Source: Ziziphus jujuba
Lineage: Eukaryota > Streptophyta > Magnoliopsida > Rosales > Rhamnaceae
DNA: 64,000 nt
Assembly: GCF_031755915.1 (NCBI RefSeq)
Contig: NC_083389.1
Location: forward strand, 26,543,501-26,607,500
Reading direction: 5' to 3'
The position numbers and the translations under genes were made by a program. How positions within the stretch are numbered: the first letter of the stretch is position 1; every line of letters begins with the position of its first letter. This document shows, in pieces, positions 1 to 9,769 of this stretch. The notes under the pieces were generated by a model that saw only the letters and a list, made by a program, of their open reading frames with translations, searched no databases and had not been told where the DNA came from.

Positions 1-178
1 TGTAAAATACAACATAAAAGTTATTCTAAACTACAAATGAAAATAGAGCAAGAGAAAAAGATAAATATTACCAAAATGAAGAGGATTGAGAGCACTAAAA
101 AATTCTTTCTTGATAATTATCAATTCTAAAATAAGCAACCATATAAGACAAAGTTAAATAAAAAAATTTATAAATTAA

Positions 179-594
179 GGGAATGTATTCAATCTGCAAT
201 TTAAATTATTTTTAAAGTGTTTAAAAATTTGGATGTATTTAATTTAAATTTTAAATGAGTGTATACAAAGTTAATAGTATTCGATTCAGATTTTAATGGC
301 TTTTATAAAAGTCCATTATTATTGAGGTGTATTCAATTAAGATTTTATATAATTCTTTTAAAATTTAATGGTATTCAAAAAATTATTAATTTTAAAAAAT
401 GATGGATTTTAATAGATTTGGAAGGATTTTAATAGTGAAATTGTGAAGAAAATTATCAATGTAAAATTCAGTTTTAATTCTAAAGATTTCGTTGGATTCT
501 TATAAATTTTTTATGAAATTTATGAAATTCCATTACAATTTTAAACTCTATAACTCATTTTAAATCCATTAAACTCTAGATTGAATATACTCTC
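179..594. mobile_element. Putative MITE, about 416 bp
   Basis: The left end reads gggaatgtattcaatct and the right end, on the other strand, reads gagagtatattcaatct. The two ends therefore form imperfect terminal inverted repeats of about 17 bp. Each end abuts TTAA (175-178 and 595-598), which fits the TTA/TAA target duplication of PIF/Harbinger-type MITEs or the TTAA of piggyBac-like elements. The interior is AT-rich, has no coding capacity and contains further tgtattcaat-like motifs, for example near 325. Assignment rests only on ends and flanks, and the low sequence complexity makes a chance match possible. Confidence 0.45.
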
Positions 595-837
595 TTAAAT
601 TACATTTATTTTATAATTATAAATATGAAAAATAAAAATATTAAAGTAACATTAATTAATTGGAGAGCAAAAAAAAAAATTTAAAAACCATATCTATCAT
701 TAGAGAGCGAATTTGTGAAATTAACACTAATTAATTGAAAAGAAAACAAAAATAGTAACGCTGTATGCTGAATAAAAAGCCATAAAAATTGAAAAAAATT
801 AATAAATGCCATTTAACCTTTTATATATATATATATA

Positions 838-1515
838 GTGAGTCTAGAATAGGGACTCATCGCACAGAAATCATGCGGACCAAAAACATGCTTATTTTGC
901 TGACCGTTGGATTGAAATTGATGGTCCAGATTAGATTGCCATTTCCCTCCCATTCCTTTCCTTTCCCACCCATCTCCGGCCGTGTTCGATGCCCATTTCC
1001 CACCGTGTTCGAGCAAGCAGCCATCCCATTCCCTTCCTCTCCCTCCCATCTCTCATCTTTCCAGCCAGAAGTAAGGACCGTTCGATAGCCAGAGCCACCG
1101 CTGTTCGGCCCATATCGACATCCTAGACCACCCAAAACCCATGGCCAGAAAGAGCCACCGTTCAGGCCAATGTTCGTCCGAAACCCACTGCCCAGGCCAC
1201 CTCTCAGAGAGACCATCTTTCTCTTTTTGATCTTTTTCCTCAAGGAACGATAGCGATTATGTTAGGGCTAGGGTTTTTAAATACATTATTCATATTTTTC
1301 ATTCAATTTTTTATTTTTTATTATTTTTTAGGTTTTGATCGATCTTATTCTTTTTCTATCTATTGATTTATTTATTTTTGAGATTCTCTATCATGAAGAT
1401 AGGTTTTTGAATTTGTATGTAAGATGCACCATCAGAGACACCGTCGACAAGGTTCTCGTCCTCTGATTTGGTTGTGCTTCCTATTCTATTTGTCTCCTTC
1501 TCGACGACGTCGTAT
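838..1515 (+). repeat. Left terminal inverted repeat of the large TIR element
   Basis: This is the left arm, about 678 bp, of the inverted pair with 6415-7024. It is richer in GC and pyrimidines than its surroundings (ccctcccattcc-type blocks). Short open frames in it appear in similar form in the opposite arm and have no recognisable domain, so they are not annotated as genes. A long cytosine run follows immediately at about 1520-1548 and is absent from the right arm. Confidence 0.8.
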
Positions 1516-1675
1516 GCGCCCCCCCCTCCCCCCCCCCCCCCCCCCCCTTCTTTTTCTTAGGGTTTCCTTTTTGCTATTTTGCTTGATTCTGTGTAATTTG
1601 TGAATTTTTGGTACTATACTGCTATCTGAACTAGCACCCTAGCTTTCTAAGTTCACAACCATCGCACTTGTTGAT

Positions 1676-3110
1676 ATGGATTCGAAGGATGTTCAACCAG
1701 GAACCCAGAATTCTGCTACTCTCTCTGTATGTTTAGTCCAATTTATATACAGTATCAGAGGAAATAGTGCTGGATACCAGAAGGAGATTTCTTTTGGAGA
1801 GGATGTTGTGATTGTAGCGCACGTTATTGATTTACTAATTTTAGATAATTTAATAGCAACTCTCTTTTCTTTTCTTTTCTTTTCTTCTTTTTTTTTTTTT
1901 TAATGGAAGCTTTTGTCTTTCATTATCTCCAATAATTCGCTGCAAAAATCATGGCAAGGACAGTGCATACCGTACTGCCATTTCCAAATCAAATTAGGGG
2001 TGGTTTCAAGGACACACTTCCTGATGATTTGCTTGCTGCTATTTTGAAGGTTGGATACCTTTGATCAACTTTATTTAAAATTTTCTACAATTTTCAATAA
2101 TAAATGTTTAGAACGAAGATTGGTTCTGCTGCTTGGAGATTATGCTTTTCTAGAAGTTTGGTTAGTGTGAAGCTATAGTTTTTATAATTTTGCACTTATA
2201 TATTGAAGCTTATCAATGCAAGCAGTGATAGAGAAAAACAAATTTGAATACAGGTGAAGTAGGAGACGACGTTGTTGGCACAGTTTCAACACCTGGTTTG
2301 CAGAGAGCAACTGAATGTAGGAAGGCGGCATTTTATGCTGGATTCCCCGGTAACTTTTCTTTATTTTTCCTTTTAAATTTATGTTTTATCAAATTAATGT
2401 GCAGTTCTCACTACATTGTTTTGAACTTGATAAATTCTACTTCATGGTATAAGACTACACAACTTGTATTTTAGGGTGTTCATTACCTGTATTTGGAACC
2501 CATATTGTAAACTAGGATTGGATCAATAATGAGTAATCGAATATTACAAGTTACTCTTCAAGTTTTCAATATTATAATCTTTCTTGGACATTTGGTGCCC
2601 TGATGTAAGATTCTATTTAGCTTATATTTCCACTATACTGTTTAAAACAGAAACAATGCTCATAAGAACCATCAACAGAAAATGTTCATGAGGCCTTTAG
2701 GCTGTTGCTGATGTTACTGCTTCTATTAAGGTGGGATTTTATGACATCAATAAGGAACATACTCGAATATGTTTTACACAACCTCAAATTTTGGCTCTGA
2801 CCATTTTTGTATTCAGTGCAGGAATTGAAGCAGTATTGGAGTCCATAACAATAAATAAAATGAATAGGGTTACTAAAGTTAACCCAAAAGTATATTTCAA
2901 AGGCTACATTTTTGTTCTTCATTTCTTTTTCTTCTTCGAAAAATGATTGAAGTTGAATAACTTGTTTGGTGTATGATACGGTGTCAAGAGGTGGAGATCT
3001 TTACACATGCCCATGATTGTCTTCTTCTTGATGGTATTACATCTGAAAATGTCATACAACGTTATGGTGTGACACATGAAGAGCAGGATATAGCTGCTGT
3101 GAGGTCTATA
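1676..3110 (+). pseudogene. 3-ketoacyl-CoA thiolase (KAT-type) gene fragment, decayed
   Basis: Scattered exon-like blocks match, in order, plant peroxisomal 3-ketoacyl-CoA thiolase, the last enzyme of fatty-acid beta-oxidation. They are a piece with FGEDVVIVA (about 1793-1822), GGFKDTLPDDLLAAILK (about 1998-2048), GDDVVGTV followed by LQRATECRKAAFYAGFP (about 2255-2350), the active-site region NRKCS then AVADVTASIK and GFYDI (about 2670-2750), and ITSENVIQRYGVTHEEQD (about 3038-3093). Introns are retained, so the copy came from genomic DNA. In-frame TGA and TAG codons lie just after the active-site cysteine, exons are out of phase, and the C-terminal third is missing. It lies wholly inside the TIR element, so it is best read as a captured fragment. 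Confidence 0.8.
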
Positions 3111-4129
3111 GATTTAAATTGTATCTTTATGATTGCTTAAGTAAAATTTAGTAGACCACCATAAGGATAAATATATAATAAAAATTATTTATTTATTTTT
3201 TAAAGAAGGGATATTGTTGGGAACTCTGATTCTGATTATTCGCAGGTAAGTAAAATAGAAGGGATGTTGTTGGGAACTCTGATTCTGATTACTCACATTA
3301 CATGCGAATTATAATATGCCAATTTGTTGTGGATTACATTGTTCTAAAAAATATAACAGAAGTGAAAGGGAAAAAAAATTACGGTACTAAATGTGACAGC
3401 ATGTTATATTATATTTAAATTTTGGAATAGAGTTCATCCAAAATAGATTTGGAACATCAAACATTAACATAAGAATACTCATTCATGTATAATTCTTACA
3501 CAACTTGTCAGCTAAAGCTAATATCCAGATCAATTTCATCATTTAATAGGTACATCCTCTGATTGATGCCCCAATGGTTTGTTGAGTGCTTAAATTGTTA
3601 TATTTTTATACACTAGATTTATAAGCTGGAGAGTCCCCTTCCAGCTTCACCTTCATCTTTACCAAGGACTGGAGCAAAAATCAAAGTTAAACACGAGTTA
3701 TATTAAATTGCATCATGCATGATAAACCTCAATCAATCACCACAAAATTGACCTATAAGTGTCTATTATATATACATATTAAAAAACAAAGAAAAAAGAA
3801 AAAAGAAAAAAGAAAAAAGGAAAAAGGAAAACAGAGTGCAAAATCAATTAAAAGAATTCACTTGCCTGAAACCGTATTCTGAGATGAGTCACTTGCAAAG
3901 TTATAACATGTTACCAAGCTTTTTTTTTTTATTACACATTCCTAAGTTTTTAACCCTAAAGTACCATATACTCCAGTTTATCATATGCGAGAGACCATTC
4001 CTTAACAATGGCAAGCAAAAATTAACATCGTAATTGAGAAAGTTCCTCTTAAAGTCTTCATACCTACACCCAAAACCAAGGGATTTATGCAATGCTTGCA
4101 TATAAATCAAATGACTGAAGAAAATTTAA

Positions 4130-5146
4130 TACCTTGGAAGGCCATGAGGCTCTTACATAAAACTACTTGCTCAAGTAACAAATGCCTGATGCTCATGCCC
4201 AAAGGACTGTCCACAAAAGAAGAAAAAGATATTAACAAAAGAATCTATTGGCAAAATATCTTAGCGCAAATAATGAAGAATAAAAAGTATGTACTAGCAA
4301 GAATTTTATCTATCTTAGAGGGAATTACCTCTCAGACATCCTCATGTAATAACTGATATTTAGGTATTCTTTCTGGGGGCAGAAAGCAATTCACTATCAG
4401 CTTCCTTGTCATTGCTCCCTTAAATATTGCCTGCAGAAAGTGCAAAGAAACTTCATCTAAGACCCATCATACATATATCTAGAAGCACATATATGAAAGA
4501 GCAAGAAGAAATTCTTAGAATCACAAAGTAAGAAAAAACATAGAATCTAAAACAATCATATGAAATGGTTAAAAGTAAAGAAAACTATAGCAAAGAACCT
4601 TATATATACTTTGATGTATCCTGAAATTACCAGGCTTTTGTCACTTAGATACAGATCATATTGAAACACATATTTTGCTTGTACAAGCAAATTTTGTCTA
4701 ATCCAACATACTAATTGAGCTAAAATTTTATATATAGTTTATGAATGTTTTCTAAAAGCCTGACTGCTAATAGAAATGGATTACCACTAAGACATATACA
4801 GAGCATGTAGCAAGACCATGATATGACATGGCCAACAACTACAAGAAACGTGGCTGCTAATAGAAATTAGAAATAGGCATCTAATTTCAATTCAGGAAAT
4901 TATGTGTCCTCATATTTATATGGCATCAAAAACACCCATAACTTGTAACTAGTGTTGTATTTGAAGAAAGTTAAAATAGTTATACTAAGAAAGTCAAATG
5001 GTTTATCAGAAAAAAAAAATTCTTATGAGAGTGCCAGTTCATTCATTGTTTAATTTATAAGAACCATATGCCATTTACCTCCACAACATCAATGAAGTCC
5101 TGCTTTTGGTGAAATGCGCCAACCCATTTAGTGTGATCTGCAGTCC
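4130..5146 (-). pseudogene. Antisense exon-like fragments of an unidentified gene
   Basis: On the minus strand three exon-like blocks have splice-site context. 5146-5076 follows a cacgcag acceptor, encodes TADHTKWVGAFHQKQDFIDVVE and ends at a GTAAAT donor. A block from about 4432 follows ttctgcag, joins in phase, encodes AIFKGAMTRKLIVNCFLPPE and then meets a TGA. A third block, from about 4205 down to 4133, encodes PLGMSIRHLLLEQVVLCKSLMAFQ before a GTATTA donor. Their plant-like codon use and splice borders suggest a second captured gene, opposite in direction to the thiolase fragment. I do not recognise the family. Joining the blocks into one gene is an inference. Confidence 0.45.
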
Positions 5147-5396
5147 TGCGTGACAACAAAACAACAGTCCAATGTGAACCACTATTCTCTCAAGATCTCA
5201 GTTGCGGGATGCTACTTAATATATCTAAAAATTGAAAAAGATTCTCCTTTCCCCCAAAGCCCATCCAAAAAAAGAGACAGATTCTATTTCTTTAAAATGC
5301 AAAGTCACAACTTTTATCCACTCAATTCATCTATAATGTGCAAAAACATCAATAAAGGAGTGCAAAATGCATATGGTCCCATTTGCAGTCACATAT

Positions 5397-5578
5397 TGTA
5401 ACAGCCCAAACCACCCGCAAGCTATATTGTCCGCTTTGGGCTGAGCCCCCACGGTTTTGCTCTTCCCGACCCCAGAACAACGGTGGGTCATAGGAAAAGG
5501 CCTCGCAAGGGAAAGGTATCCACACCCACTTATATGGCATGCTTCGTTCCCCTTTTCCAACCGATGTGGGATGTTACA
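5397..5578 (-). repeat. LTR copy 1 of the inverted-LTR insertion
   Basis: This 182 bp repeat is bounded by TG and CA, with short palindromic ends (TGTAACA / TGTTACA). Orientation is given as minus because, on that strand, a polypurine-like tract precedes its TGTAACATCCC start, as expected for a 3' LTR. Confidence 0.75.
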
Positions 5579-6023
5579 ATCCTCTCCCCTTGGGGCCCAG
5601 CGTCCTCACTGGCACATTGATCCGGGTCTGGCTCTGATACCAACTGTCGGGACCCGTCCAGAATTCCTCCCCGGAACCCTAGACAAGCTCTGATCCCAGG
5701 GAAATACCACCGAACCTTCCAACGGAAAATCCGGCAGCACCTCCCCTAAGGGTAGGACTAACCAAAGATTTCCTGCACTGAAAACACACTTCTATAAACA
5801 TCCCCTTATTCCTCCCACGTTACTACAATTTGTTTCCACAAACTTACAGCACTTCAAAGAACAGTAAATCAGTGCATAAATAATAACTACACGTCCAATA
5901 CAGTATACAGAGCATTATACAATAAATGTGGAATTAATACCATGACAGATAAGAAGCAATACAAGATAGAGAGGAAAAAGGGAAGAAATACTTCTTGAAC
6001 TTTCGGCAACGAACTAAAATGAT

Positions 6024-6204
6024 TGTAACATCCCACATCGGTTGGAAAGGAGAACGAAGCATGCCATATAAGTGGGTGTGGATACCTTTCCCTTGCGAGG
6101 CCTTTTCCTGTGACCCACCGTTGTTCTGGGGTCGGGAAGAGCAAAACTGTGCGGGCCCGGCCCAAAGCGGACAATATCGCATATGGGTGGTCTGAGCTGT
6201 TACA
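6024..6204 (+). repeat. LTR copy 2 of the inverted-LTR insertion
   Basis: This 181 bp repeat is the reverse complement of 5397-5578 with a modest number of substitutions. It is directly followed by the right target duplication, catat. It lacks an adjacent primer-binding site or purine tract in the expected position. Confidence 0.75.
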
Positions 6205-6414
6205 CATATATTACATAAAAATCAGTTCAATTCAAATCCAATGATGTTCAGCATCAAAAAGTAATTTGCGAAGTGAAAAGATGGGCCTTAATGGAGGGTT
6301 TTTAAGATCTGATGGTTTAAAGAGAAAAAAAATACAATGAAACAAATGAGAGAGAAAAAAGATTAAACCGTAGATGAAAAAAAAAAAAAAAAGAAGAAAT
6401 AATATCCAGAATCC

Positions 6415-7024
6415 ATCGTCGAGAAGGAGACAAATAGAATCAAAAGCACAGCCAAATCGGAGAATGAGAACCTTGTCGATGGTGTCTCTGATGGTACATC
6501 TTAAATACAAATTCAGAAACCTATATTCATGACACAGAATAACAAAAATAAATAAATCAATATACAAAGATAATGAATAAGATCGATCAAAACCCAAAAA
6601 AAAAAAAAATTGAAAAAAAAAATTCGAATAAGGTATTTAAAAATCCTAGCCGTAATGCCATCGCTGCTGCTCGTCAAGGAGAAAGATCAAAAAGACAAAG
6701 AGTCTCTGTGAGCGGTGGCCTAGGCCATGGGTTTTGGATGGTCTGGGACGTCGATATGGGCTGAACGGCGGTGGCTCTGGCTGTCGAACAGTCCCTACTT
6801 CTGGCTGGATAGGTAGGAAAGGAAGGGAATGGGATGGCTACTTGCTCGAACACAGTGGGAGATAGGCATCGAACAGGACAGAAGATGGGTGGGAAAGGAA
6901 AGGAATGGGAGGGAAATGGCAATCTAATCTGGACCACCAATTTCAATCCAACGGCCAGCAAAATAAGCATGTTTTTGGTCCGCATGGGCTTCTGTGCGGT
7001 CGATCCCTATTCTAAACTCCCCTC
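6415..7024 (-). repeat. Right terminal inverted repeat of the large TIR element
   Basis: This is the reverse-complement counterpart of 838-1515. It starts inside at the gtcgagaaggagacaaatag motif and ends outside at the ccctattctaaactccc motif. It is shorter than the left arm because of several small deletions, mainly in the block corresponding to 1130-1260. A poly-A run at 6379-6395 lies just inside it. Confidence 0.8.
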
Positions 7025-7044
7025 TATATATATATATATATATA

Positions 7045-8040
7045 GGGAGAGGCTATTATCAGGTCCGTCTAGATCCTTTTATATGCTGTCTAAAAATGCG
7101 TGTTTATTCTATGCCTTTAGAATAAAAACAACGGCTCAAAAATTTCCTCCCAAAAATACTCTCGCAGGTGCCCACAGTCTTCCATTCCCTTTCCTTCCTC
7201 TTCTCCACCGTTCCAGCAGCCACAAAAAATCCACCTGAAAGTCTCGGTGTATTTTACAAAATTAATAACCAAGCTTCACCTTAGCTTCCTATTCTCTTGG
7301 ATTTGACAAGATTTGCATCCCCTATCATCCAACAACGCCGCTGTTCAGCCCAGACCACCATCGTTCATCCTTCCCTTCCTCTTATCCTCTACATTTTTAA
7401 GGTAAAATTAAACAATTAAACAATTTTTTTAAACCAGGTCCTTTCCTAAACAACCTTTTAAACAGCGACAACCATTGTCGTTCACCCAAGCTTTGTTATC
7501 CTGGATTTTACAAGAAAAATTAAATTTTGATAAACAACTTTTTGAAAGTAAAGCAAAGAAAAGGAATAAATCTTTTTCTGCTTGATGGGTTTTCATGGCT
7601 GAAAATTGTTAGGTTTTCTTCCTGACTTTTGTCATTTGGGACCAAAACATAGAAAACCCAAAAAAAAGATAAAGACGGTTGTGACCAAGTTTATGTAGAT
7701 GGGAGGTTATTGCTCTGTTTGTTGTATAGCAAGAATATAGTAAAATTTTGAACTAAAAAAAATTCTTTTTTTTTTTAAAAAAGACCCATGGAAGGAAAAT
7801 ATGAAAAGTAGACTTGGCGAAAGAGAAAGGGAAAGAGGTGGATTTTTTGTGGCTGCTGGAACAGTGGAAGCACAACAGGAAGAGGAAGGGAGGGCTGTGG
7901 GTCAAGTGAGAGAGCATTTTTGGCAGGAAATTTTGAAGTATAATGTGAGCCGTTGGCTTTAATCAAAGGGCAGGAAATTAAAACACGTTTTTGGACCGCA
8001 TATAAAAGGATGAGGACAGAGCTGATGATAGTCTTTCCCT
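7045..8040. mobile_element. Second TIR element, about 1 kb, non-autonomous
   Basis: Both ends share an inverted repeat of roughly 195 bp (7045-7240 against 7835-8040). Shared motifs are gggagaggctattatcag / agggaaagactatcatcag at the tips, tccttttatatg, caacggctca, and ccagcagccacaaaaaatcc. The core of about 600 bp is AT-rich without an open gene. It is bounded by (TA)n tracts at 7025-7044 and 8041-8061, exactly as for the larger element to its left. The superfamily is unproven; long TIRs and lack of coding suggest a Mutator-type derivative. Confidence 0.7.
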
Positions 8041-8896
8041 ATATATATATATATATATATATTGGATGATGTGATATTTTTATTTTATAATAATAGTTTA
8101 TGCAATTATAACAGTGATTTAGGATTTTTTTTCATTATAAAATTGATTTATAGGATTAAAAAGAGTGATTAAACAAAGGGGGAAAATATTAAAATGAATT
8201 TCCATAACCCAAAAAAGGGAAAGTAAAGCATTTTATAATTTTTTTCAATCGACGCCATTTCAAACATAATCCTTTTTCAATAATATGACCTGTGCACCAT
8301 CGCTCTCAATTTGGGGGACCCAGGAATATTTTACAGAAGGGCACCGTTGGCTAATTTTTTTTTTAAAAAAAAATAAAACTATTAATATAAACGAGAGAAC
8401 ACAAAAATAATTATTGATAAGATTTATACAGTATGTTTTCCAAAAAAAAAAAAAAAGATTTATAAATCAATTAATAAACAAATCAACATTTATTTTGGAT
8501 GTATTTTCATGTTGATTTTCATTTTTAAAATATTTTCAATAAAATAATATAATAATACCAAATGATATAATAAAAACTTTAAATCAGGAAGGGGAATCAT
8601 TGTATATAATAAAACTATAAATTAAATTAATTATAATATAAACAAAGATATTTAAAATTACATCAAATTTATACAAAATAAATAATTTTGTGTAGTAATT
8701 TATCATCCTAAAAAACTTAAATGATGAATTAGTTATTATATATGTTTTGTACAATTAGAAACTATCTTACCAAGCGAACAAATTATGTGAACAGTTTAAA
8801 TTAGATAAATTTTTAAAAAGCTAGTAATATCTTTTTATTTGTAATCTTAAACTAAAATAAAACTAGAAGAATTAGTTAAGTTAATTAATTTTTAAT

Positions 8897-8934
<38 letters not shown>

Positions 8935-9769
8935 AAGTCATATTTATTAAAATACTGAATTAAACATATTAGAAGGGAAACATTATGGGGGCACATTGAT
9001 TAATTTAGGGGTATAAAAGTAAGTTTGCCAAAGAAATATAGAAAACGAATTAGGATAGTATGCTATGCTTGTTTTATGTTTGACTTTAAATTTCAATTAT
9101 GGATTGTCAATCCAATGAAGAAGATCAAGTTATTTTATTAAAAAAATAAATAAATTCAATTTAAGCATGTGTTCAAATATATTTGAAGTGTTGAGAAAAC
9201 ATACATAGACAAATATTTAAAAAAAAAAAAAACAAAATCCAAATCCATAAAAGATAATTAGATCACTTTTTACCCCCAAAAAAAAAAAAAAGGAAAAAGA
9301 AAAAGAAGAAATGACTATTACTTATAATTCAACTGGCTTTCGAATGTGATAAACAGATTTACTTATGTATACTATTCTTGTACGGAGAGCAAAGTTATAC
9401 ATTCTCCTAAAGGGTATCGCGTAAAGGGCTAATACTACTTTTTCTATTACTATTAGATTCTCTCATGATGAACCGCAAGTATGAAATGCAAAACAAAAGT
9501 TTCAAGTTTTGAATTAATATGTATTAATTAAAAACGGGAATCAGAATTTTGTTTTCTTTTTCTAAAGTATTTCCCTTCAGACAGGTTAAGTATCTCTATG
9601 CATTCCAAAACCAATAAACAAGGAAAGAAAAGAACAACTTAATTGTAAAGTCATAATATCCAAAACCCTGTTCCGTTAGACAAGTATATTTCTTCTTATG
9701 TATATATGCTTGCAAAATCTCTTGTGAAAATACGCAATTAGCCGAGAAAGAAATATAAAACAAATTAAA
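8041..9769. other. AT-rich intergenic DNA
   Basis: There is no coding or RNA gene that I can support. The stretch holds (TA)n tracts at 8041-8061 and about 8900-8932, several poly-A runs, and presumably the promoter and leader of the NLR gene in its last few hundred bases. I see no clear TATA box there. Confidence 0.6.

Larger units (their letters stand above)
5397..6204. mobile_element. Nested 808 bp LTR-type (TRIM-like) insertion with inverted LTRs
   Basis: The insertion is flanked by a perfect 5 bp direct duplication, catat (5392-5396 and 6205-6209). It starts TGTAACAGCCC and ends GCTGTTACA. The first 182 bp (5397-5578) and last 181 bp (6024-6204) are near-identical but inverted. Next to the left LTR, reading on the minus strand, are a primer-binding site TTGGTATCAGAGCC complementary to initiator Met tRNA (about 5629-5642) and a purine-rich tract just before the LTR start (about 5579-5596). 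The 70 bp internal domain and absence of genes fit a TRIM. The remaining inner segment, from about 5643 (ctgtcgggacccgtcc) to 6023, is unrelated non-coding sequence. Canonical LTR elements have direct, not inverted, LTRs. Confidence 0.7.
838..7024. mobile_element. Mutator-like TIR element (about 6.2 kb) carrying gene fragments
   Basis: Positions 838-1515 and 6415-7024 are long inverted copies of each other, clearly similar over 600 bp with small indels. Both outer ends carry a tagaataggga-type core. The shared stretch includes the ccaaaaacatgcttattttgctg motif near the ends and the gatcgatcttattc and accatcagagacacc motifs near the inner borders. The outer ends abut (TA)n tracts (822-837 and 7025-7044), so a target duplication cannot be resolved. 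No transposase is visible inside. The interior holds a thiolase gene fragment, an antisense gene fragment and a nested LTR-type insertion. TIRs of several hundred bp with captured gene pieces are the hallmark of Pack-MULEs. Assignment to Mutator is an inference, because a foldback-type element would look similar. Confidence 0.75.

Noticed and set aside
857..1243. Glycine/tryptophan-rich open frames in the TIR arms
   Set aside because: They occur as related versions in both inverted arms, have no known domain and lie in low-complexity pyrimidine-rich repeat DNA.
1676..3110. A functional thiolase gene
   Set aside because: Exon-like blocks are out of phase, stops follow the active-site cysteine, and the C-terminal third is absent.
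5397..6204. Cassandra TRIM with an embedded 5S rRNA gene
   Set aside because: The LTR has TRIM-like size and ends, but I could not recognise the conserved 5S A-, IE- and C-box sequence, so I left the family unnamed.
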